This document shows, piece by piece, positions 58,961-64,000 of a stretch of DNA of 64,000 bases. The stretch spans positions 124,001 to 188,000 of the forward strand of contig NZ_BMMB01000006.1 of assembly GCF_014645615.1 (NCBI RefSeq). The letters are read 5' to 3'. Position numbers and translations under genes: made by a program. This stretch comes from Paenibacillus hunanensis (GTDB taxonomy: Bacteria > Bacillota > Bacilli > Paenibacillales > Paenibacillaceae). The notes under the pieces are model-generated. The model was given only the letters and a program-made list of their open reading frames with translations, had not been told where the DNA came from and did no database searches. Every line of letters starts with the position of its first letter. The stretch's first letter is position 1.

Positions 58961-59392
58961 GTGTCAACTTCCACCACAGATGAGGTTTTCAATCAGATAC
59001 AGAGTCTTCAACGTCAACTGGCCTGCACCTTTGAGAAATGCGCGGGCATTAGCGCTTCGCGTCTGCAATTGCTCTGTCAGCTATCCCATACTGAAGAGAT
59101 TAGCCAAAGCTCGTTGCAGAAGCTAGTCGGTATTGATCATGCCGCGATTACGCGACATCTCAAGCAATTGGAGGCTGAGCAGGTGGTCGTACGTCGGAAT
59201 AATCCAGACGATAATCGCATCACACTCGTACAGCTGACTGATCTTGGTCGCGAGCGTATCATCGCCTTTCGTGAAGAACGAGAGCAGTTTGTTGCGCGCA
59301 TGTTTCATGGCTTTAATGCAGGGGAGCAGGAGCAGTTGCTGGATATGCTACAGCGCTTGAACGCTAATATTAGCGGAGCGATGAAGCTGTAA
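58961..59392 (+). CDS. MarR-family transcriptional regulator
   Basis: 143 aa with GTG start (AAAGGAG nine bases upstream); the frame is open to 58901. The winged helix is typical: SSLQKLVGIDHAAITRHLKQ, LEAEQVVVRRNNPDDNRIT, then VQLTDLGRERI. Cysteines at ~25, 30 and 42 (LACTFEKCAGIS; LQLLCQLS) could be redox-active, as in MarR proteins that sense quinones or electrophiles, but this is only a possibility. It precedes a nitroreductase gene by 40 bases in the same direction and very probably controls it. Confidence 0.92.
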   Translation: MSTSTTDEVFNQIQSLQRQLACTFEKCAGISASRLQLLCQLSHTEEISQSSLQKLVGIDHAAITRHLKQLEAEQVVVRRNNPDDNRITLVQLTDLGRERIIAFREEREQFVARMFHGFNAGEQEQLLDMLQRLNANISGAMKL

Positions 59393-59432
59393 GCAGCATC
59401 CCACAGAATGATAAATAGAGGAGAAAATTCAT

Positions 59433-60080
59433 ATGACAACAACTAATACTGTAAACAAAACCAATGATTTTAACAAAATCGCGCTGGAACGCCGTTCCAT
59501 TAAGAGCTACGATCCATCCGTAAAAATTAGCCGTGAGGAAATGAACGAAATCCTGACTGAAGCTACACGTGCACCATCTTCGATCAACCTGCAACCTTGG
59601 CGCTTCCTTGTAATCGAAAGTGAAGAAGCTAAAGCAAAACTGCTGCCACTGGCGAAATTCAACAGCCATCAAGTGGAAACAGCAGCAGCTGTTATCGCTA
59701 TTTTCGGCGATCTGAAGCATGAACAAAATGCAGAATACATCTTTGACAAAGCAGTAGAACTGGGCTATATGCCAGCAGAAGTAAAAGAACGCCAGCTTCC
59801 ATTTGCACTGGGCTACTATGAAAACCTGTCCGAGCAAGCTCGTAAAGATATCGCTATGATTGACAGTGGTCTGGTTGCGATGCAAATGATGCTCGTTGCA
59901 CGTGCACACGGCTACGATACGAACCCAATCGGTGGTTATGAAAAAGACCAGATCGCAGAAGTATTCGGTATGGATAAAGACCGTTATGTGCCTGTAATGC
60001 TGCTGAGCATGGGTAAAGCAGCGAACGAAGGCTACCCTTCGATGCGTCTGCCACTGGATATGGTTGCTGAATTTAAATAA
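59433..60080 (+). CDS. Nitroreductase-family FMN oxidoreductase
   Basis: 215 aa. The flavin-binding start RRSIKSYDPSVKISREEMNE, then the family block EATRAPSSINLQPWRFLVIE, and C-terminal NPIGGYEKDQIAEVFGM are typical of NfsB/YodC-like enzymes that reduce quinones or nitro compounds with NAD(P)H. GAGGAG precedes the ATG. Linked to MarR, the pair looks like a module for reactive electrophile or quinone stress, comparable to MarR-nitroreductase pairs in other Bacilli. Substrate not shown. Confidence 0.94.
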   Translation: MTTTNTVNKTNDFNKIALERRSIKSYDPSVKISREEMNEILTEATRAPSSINLQPWRFLVIESEEAKAKLLPLAKFNSHQVETAAAVIAIFGDLKHEQNAEYIFDKAVELGYMPAEVKERQLPFALGYYENLSEQARKDIAMIDSGLVAMQMMLVARAHGYDTNPIGGYEKDQIAEVFGMDKDRYVPVMLLSMGKAANEGYPSMRLPLDMVAEFK

Positions 60081-60123
60081 GAGTGAAGTGATTCTAAGCT
60101 GATCCCCTTCATCTTGGAATAAT

Positions 60124-60204
60124 AAAACGCCCTGCTATGGCTAGCTTGCGCTCTGTTTCTGGATACCTAGAAATGGAGCACAAGCCGCCAGGCAGGGCGT
60201 TTTT
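60124..60204. terminator. Unusually long bidirectional hairpin terminator
   Basis: AAAACGCCCTGC / GCAGGGCGTTTT at the base, continued by GGC/GCC, GCTTG/CAAGC, GCTC/GAGC and TTTCT/AGAAA with small bulges to the loop GGATACCT: about 80 bases in a single stem. It follows the nitroreductase gene and precedes the convergent YdcF gene. Confidence 0.85.
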
Positions 60205-60340
60205 GCTATTGGGAAAGTAGTGAGCAATGATCGAAAAGGTCGAGTAGATGTATTACAAAAATAAATACGAGGGCAGCTCATCATACATAATCAAGTCACC
60301 TTACAGAGTAGAACGCCGATCATGCTAAAGATGCTATAGG

Positions 60341-61102
60341 CTATACTAGCGATTTTATCCAGATCACCAGCATCCCAACATACTCCTTACAGGCTGTTCC
60401 AGTCGAGCTTATCGCACTACCAGAGGGAGAGAACTTACCTGCATACATTGAACCAGGCTGACTCACCCAGTAATCCGTTGGATAAGGCTGTACCTTCATA
60501 CCAGCGCGCTCAAATTCCATTACGGATCGTGGCATATGAAAGGCAGAGGTGATCAGCAGCGGCTTACTCCAGTTATGCTGCTGCAATAGCTGCGCTGTAT
60601 TATCGGCATTTTGCGCCGTATTCAGTGAACGATTCTCTGCGTATACATCCTGTGGAGGAACACCCATACCAATCAGCTGACGACGCGCAATATCAGCTTC
60701 ATTGCCGCTATCCGTAAATACCTGACCACCGGAGAAAATAATCGGTAGCCCTGTTTGGCGATACAGTCGTACCGCTGTAATCAGACGATTGCCTGCTGCA
60801 CCTGACAGATTGCCTTCGCCATCGATATCCGGTGTACCACTAGTAGCACCGCCGCCCAGTACAACGATCACGTCGCTTTGTATAGTAGTCGCGGGCGTAT
60901 ATTGACGCTCCAGACTGCCAATCAATGCATCCGATACAAGCGACGTCATGCTGGCATATAGTAGCAGGTTAATGATCAGCAAGGCGAATGCCTGCCTTGC
61001 TTGACGCTTAACCCCTAGCCAGATGGAGAGAGCTAGTAGAAGCAATACGAATAGACCGGGTGGAAGCAGAAAGCTATAGAGAAATTTGATTATGTAGAGC
61101 AT
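60341..61102 (-). CDS. YdcF family protein (DUF218)
   Basis: 253 aa. Two hydrophobic segments at the N-terminus (residues ~5-25 and 36-55) anchor it. The DUF218 domain follows, with VIVVLGGGATSGTPD, GLPIIFSGGQVF, ENRSLNTAQNADNTAQLLQQ and LLITSAFHMPRSVMEFERAG. Related proteins (SanA, ElyC) act in envelope integrity or lipid-carrier homeostasis; the role here is unknown. The ribosome binding site is weak (AAAGGCGG, 13 bases from the ATG). Single gene. Confidence 0.92.
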   Translation of the reverse strand: MLYIIKFLYSFLLPPGLFVLLLLALSIWLGVKRQARQAFALLIINLLLYASMTSLVSDALIGSLERQYTPATTIQSDVIVVLGGGATSGTPDIDGEGNLSGAAGNRLITAVRLYRQTGLPIIFSGGQVFTDSGNEADIARRQLIGMGVPPQDVYAENRSLNTAQNADNTAQLLQQHNWSKPLLITSAFHMPRSVMEFERAGMKVQPYPTDYWVSQPGSMYAGKFSPSGSAISSTGTACKEYVGMLVIWIKSLV

Positions 61103-61302
61103 GAGCGTGTAGACACCGCCTTTGATAAGTTGTTCATGTAGGGCGCTGAGGCCTGCTTATCATTGTACAACAAATAGAAGCTAAATAAAGCTTAGGATAG
61201 GCTGAGCGTGGTAGAGAGGAGGAGGCTGGATGTACTGTATGGGTAAGTAGTATAACCAATAATGCTCCTAGCGATGGGTAGCAAATCGAAGTATACATAC
61301 AA

Positions 61303-61340
61303 AAACAGCCTGTCCTACATCGTGTGGAGGACAGGCTGTT
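61303..61340 (-). terminator. Terminator of the amino-acid permease gene
   Basis: 12-bp stem AACAGCCTGTCC / GGACAGGCTGTT; minus-strand T-run TTTTT follows. Confidence 0.9.
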
Positions 61341-61349
61341 GAATGATCA

Positions 61350-62696
61350 TTACGCTTCTTTTTTACGGAATTTGAACAGTGCGCTGATCAATAGCACGAT
61401 CAGAAACGCTATACATGTACCAATACTAATCCGGTTATTCGCATCGAACAGGAACAACACTGCAATCACCGCCAGTGTCAGAGCGGTTAATCCAGAAATG
61501 TAAGGATACCCCCAGATACGGAACTGCGGCTGAACTGGATAGTTACGGCGCAGCTTGAGCTGGGACAGGCAAATGCTGATCCAGACGAGCAATACGACAA
61601 AGCCCGGTACAGCGATCAGAATGCTGAATACCTGATCCTGTGCAATATAGGCAAGCCATGCACCGATTAGCAATACGATCGCGCATAGCACAAGGCTGTT
61701 GATCGGCACGCCGCGTCGATTGGTACGAGCTAACAGAGCAGGCGCTTCATTATTGATCGCCATCGAATGCAGCATACGTGTGGCACCGTAGATACCAGAG
61801 TTAGCAGCCGACAATACAGCTGTAACCAGGATAAAGTTCATAATATGAGCTGCACCCTTCAAGCCTGTAGCTGTCAGCACCTGCACGAACGGGCTTTCCT
61901 GTCCGCTCAGCTGATTCCACGGAATCAATCCACAGATGATTAGAATCGGCAGTGTGTAGAACAACACGATCCGCAAAATAAAGCTTTTCACAATGCGAGG
62001 CAATACTTTAGCAGCATCCGGTGTTTCATTAAGCGTGAGACCAATCAGCTCGGAGCCACCATACGAAAACATAACGACCAGCAACGCCGATACGATCGCC
62101 ATCCAGCCATTTGGCAAAAAGCCGCCATGTGCCGTAAAGTTGCTCAAATACGGTGTATCATTACTTGGAATAATGCCAAACAGCAGACATGCACCAAGGA
62201 TAATAAACACAATAATCATCGCAATTTTGATACCGGCAAGCCAGAATTCCAGCTCACCGAGTCGTCCTACACTCAGCAGATTGACGAGCAGAACGAAGAT
62301 TGCACTTGCAAGACTGAGCACCCAGAGTGGTGTGTCGGCAAACCAGAACTGCAAAAAGCTCCCGGCAGCGATAACCTCAATCACGCAAACCGCCAGCCAC
62401 ATAAAGCAGTACAGCCATCCGACAATAAATGCCAGACGCTGACCGAAGGCAAGCGAGATAAAGTCTTTCATATTGCGATTCGGGTACACGGTTGCCATCT
62501 CAGCAATCGCACCCATCACGACCAGCAGTAGCAAGCCAGCAAAAATATACGTGAAAATAACGCCGGGCCCTGCAAGGCCAATCGTGTCGGAACTACCTTT
62601 GAAAATACCAGTTCCGATAACTCCACCCATCGCCATAAACGTGATGTGGCGAGGCAGAAGTCGTTTTTGTAATGATGCTTCCGGGGTTGCCTTCAA
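61350..62696 (-). CDS. Amino acid permease (APC superfamily, AAT type)
   Basis: 448 aa, twelve hydrophobic segments. The N-terminal RHITFMAMGGVIGTGIFKGS is the substrate-binding helix 1 with its unwound GxGxG; GAIAEMATVYPNRN and ELIGLTLNETPDAAKVLPRI are further family blocks of the AnsP/GabP/AapA group. A TTG at 62696 has AAGGAGG eight bases upstream; the frame continues to a TTG at 62717, but that would place the ribosome binding site inside the gene. Substrate unknown. Monocistronic with its own terminator. Confidence 0.93.
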   Translation of the reverse strand: MKATPEASLQKRLLPRHITFMAMGGVIGTGIFKGSSDTIGLAGPGVIFTYIFAGLLLLVVMGAIAEMATVYPNRNMKDFISLAFGQRLAFIVGWLYCFMWLAVCVIEVIAAGSFLQFWFADTPLWVLSLASAIFVLLVNLLSVGRLGELEFWLAGIKIAMIIVFIILGACLLFGIIPSNDTPYLSNFTAHGGFLPNGWMAIVSALLVVMFSYGGSELIGLTLNETPDAAKVLPRIVKSFILRIVLFYTLPILIICGLIPWNQLSGQESPFVQVLTATGLKGAAHIMNFILVTAVLSAANSGIYGATRMLHSMAINNEAPALLARTNRRGVPINSLVLCAIVLLIGAWLAYIAQDQVFSILIAVPGFVVLLVWISICLSQLKLRRNYPVQPQFRIWGYPYISGLTALTLAVIAVLFLFDANNRISIGTCIAFLIVLLISALFKFRKKEA

Positions 62697-62856
62697 ACTA
62701 AAATCCTCCTTAATCAAGCTACAATAGTAATGCTTTAAATCAATCCAGTAATACTATCTTACCTGATTATCGGTTTTTCTAACACTGAATGAGATATTAT
62801 TTTTAATATTTCAGCTAATTTGCTTGCAATGGTGACATCATACTTCAAATTATCGT

Positions 62857-62898
62857 AAAAAAGCTCTGACTGCACAGATGGCAGATCAGAGCTTTTTT
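62857..62898. terminator. Terminator of the DsbA-like gene
   Basis: AAAAGCTCTGACTG...CAGATCAGAGCTTTT with loop around CACAGATGG; T-runs on both strands. Confidence 0.88.
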
Positions 62899-62918
62899 GT
62901 TCAACATATGAGGACGAT

Positions 62919-63593
62919 TTAACAACCTTCAGGGCTATCCATTGCGCAATAGAGCGCTGCTTCAGGCTGTACATTATGGAGTTTCGCCAAGCGTGCCTCG
63001 ATCTCCTCGACATTCATCGTTCCGCCAATCGATGTATATTCATTGCCGCTACGAAGCAGCAGAGTCGGATAGCTGTTCACACCGAGCGCACTTACGTCAG
63101 CAAATTCTGCACGTGCAGCCTCTTGACTGGCTGGATCATGGAATAGGGTCAGCACAGCCTCTGCATCGATATGATTCGCCAGTGCGATTGTGCGATACGT
63201 CTCAGGCTCGCTCAAGCTTTTGCCTTCAACGTAAAAGGCGTGTTGCATCGCTGCTGCAAGCTCGATTGCATGCTCAGGTGCGACAGAGCGCAGAGCGTAG
63301 AAGCCAATGGCTGCCAGCTCCGAATCCATTACAAAGCTTCCATCATGTAAAAGCTCCTGATAACCAGAGCCGAATTCTGCACCAGTTAGCTGGCTAATCC
63401 GCTGATTTGCTTCTGCAATATGCGGGAAGGCACCAATCGCTTGACTGCGGTTCCCTGTAAATAATCCACCACTCAGGATAGTGAGCGGTAATTCAGGGTG
63501 GTTGTTATGCAGACGATGAACCGTTTTAGAAAAACCATGACACCAGCCACAGTAAGCGTCCCATATATAAATAAGCTCTTGATCTGAATTCAT
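62919..63593 (-). CDS. DsbA-family thioredoxin-fold protein (FrnE-like)
   Basis: 224 aa, no signal peptide, so cytoplasmic. The redox motif C-x-x-C is in WDAYCGWCHGFSKTV near the N-terminus, the helical insertion follows, and the cis-Pro loop is VNSYPTLLLRSG, as in the FrnE/YjbH-like branch of DsbA. Such proteins act as disulfide isomerases or in oxidative-stress handling. The ATG at 63593 has GGAG nine bases upstream; the longer TTG start at 63608 is that site itself. Three overlapping inverted repeats upstream imply tight repression. The C-terminal EGC tail carries an extra Cys. Confidence 0.92.
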   Translation of the reverse strand: MNSDQELIYIWDAYCGWCHGFSKTVHRLHNNHPELPLTILSGGLFTGNRSQAIGAFPHIAEANQRISQLTGAEFGSGYQELLHDGSFVMDSELAAIGFYALRSVAPEHAIELAAAMQHAFYVEGKSLSEPETYRTIALANHIDAEAVLTLFHDPASQEAARAEFADVSALGVNSYPTLLLRSGNEYTSIGGTMNVEEIEARLAKLHNVQPEAALYCAMDSPEGC

Positions 63594-63680
63594 TGTATTA
63601 ATCTCCAATCTATTTGTGGAATATTGGGTGTATCATTTATCGATAACAATCGGTGAATGTAGAATCTGTGATACAGTAAA

Positions 63681-63717
63681 TGTAACTAAATTTGTTACAT
63701 GTAACTATAATAGTTAC
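63681..63717. promoter_or_regulatory. Cluster of overlapping inverted repeats (candidate operator)
   Basis: TGTAAC-TAAATTT-GTTACA (63681-63699), GTTACATGTAAC (63694-63705) and GTAACTAT-A-ATAGTTAC (63701-63717): four half-sites that form three perfect palindromes, about 90-125 bases before the DsbA-like start. Confidence 0.65.
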
Positions 63718-63778
63718 AATTAATTTGTTTGTCAATTATTTTATGTATATTATGTGGGCTACATTTTTTGCTAAAAAC

Positions 63779-63813
63779 AAAAGCAGAACTGTCCAAGTTC
63801 AACAGTTCTGCTT
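63779..63813 (-). terminator. Terminator of the gene at the right edge
   Basis: 12-bp stem AAGCAGAACTGT / ACAGTTCTGCTT with loop of nine; minus-strand TTTTGTTTTTAG follows. Lies about 140 bases after the partial minus-strand gene. Confidence 0.8.
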
Positions 63814-63954
63814 GATAGATGCTCGATAGAGACATGTAACTGTAATCCGTTTTTAAAAAATAACGGTAGAATGTAGCTGTATAAAGCTCATTAAAATAAG
63901 TCCAAAATACAGTGTATGTCCGTTTTTATAGCATGTATCTAATTGAATGGTGGA

Positions 63955-63999
63955 TTAAAGCTGTGCCAGCTTTTGCTCATCCAGCTCTAACAGCACCGG
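63955..63999 (-). CDS. C-terminal end of an unknown gene (partial)
   Basis: A minus-strand frame enters from the right edge and ends with TAA at 63955-63957, giving PVLLELDEQKLAQL. A terminator follows downstream on the same strand, which supports a real gene end. Fourteen residues are too few to name a family. Confidence 0.4.
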   Translation of the reverse strand, partial: PVLLELDEQKLAQL

Positions 64000-64000
64000 A

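Larger units (their letters stand above)
63594..63954. other. Intergenic region upstream of the DsbA-like gene
   Basis: Contains the TGTAAC/GTTACA repeat cluster (63681-63717) and a minus-strand terminator (63779-63813) that belongs to the gene entering from the right edge. No further gene. Confidence 0.55.

Overview
The window reads as a chromosomal segment of a low-to-middle GC Gram-positive, spore-forming bacterium, most likely a Paenibacillus. Ribosome binding sites are strong AGGAGG-type and sit 7-10 bases before the starts, TTG and GTG starts are common, and almost every transcription unit ends in a Rho-independent terminator. The gene families point the same way: a SorC-type DeoR with a Bacillus-style deo operator, a short Spo0E-like phosphatase, an FdhF/DUF1641 formate dehydrogenase pair, SigD-like and SigB-like promoters, and a LysM and a copper-amine-oxidase-like stalk protein. 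No rRNA, tRNA, CRISPR array, prophage or intact insertion sequence was seen.

Layout. 1-3.7 kb: tail of an esterase gene, an MscS-type channel, a GlsB-like stress membrane protein and a manganese catalase; the last two each have a SigB-like promoter. 4-7.9 kb: deoR, then a loose stretch of small or hypothetical genes including a decayed gene. 8-14 kb: a DUF418 membrane protein, then a heterodimeric ABC exporter divergent from a MerR regulator, with a textbook 19-bp-spacer MerR promoter between them. 14.2-20.7 kb: the deoxyribonucleoside utilisation cluster deoC-cdd-nupC-deoB-deoD-pdp, under a DeoR palindrome plus half-site. 21-25.5 kb: a Spo0E-like peptide, a secreted GH43-ricin-lectin enzyme, and a FIST sensor with a soluble chemoreceptor. 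25.7-35.5 kb: MgtC-like protein, a polar amino-acid (cystine-type) ABC importer, a Gfo/Idh/MocA oxidoreductase, a dicarboxylate/amino-acid symporter, an MFS exporter and a DUF3817 protein. 36-39.4 kb: FabV enoyl reductase and two secreted envelope proteins, with a 7-bp tandem repeat nearby. 40-47.6 kb: a formate module (DUF1641 and FdhF on the minus strand; DUF2294, FdhD, MoaA and a formate/nitrite channel on the plus strand). 47.8-50.6 kb: a BMP-type binding lipoprotein in an operon with a transmembrane chemoreceptor. 50.9-64 kb: threonine synthase, an SMI1/KNR4 protein, a GNAT acetyltransferase, aspartase, a secreted propeller-like protein, an aromatic-acid-exporter-like protein, MarR plus nitroreductase, YdcF, an amino-acid permease and a DsbA/FrnE-like protein.

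How the parts work together. The deo genes import nucleosides, deaminate cytidine, split nucleosides and channel deoxyribose phosphate into central metabolism; their regulator lies about 9.3 kb away, separated by accessory genes. The formate module joins a channel, the dehydrogenase, its sulfur-transfer maturation factor and the first molybdopterin enzyme. A terminator placed inside the fdhF leader and a site shared by the fdhF and channel promoters suggest common control. Two separate sensor-protein plus chemoreceptor operons, each with a SigD-like promoter, suggest chemotaxis inputs in which ligand binding is done by a partner protein. These regulatory readings come from motif inspection alone.
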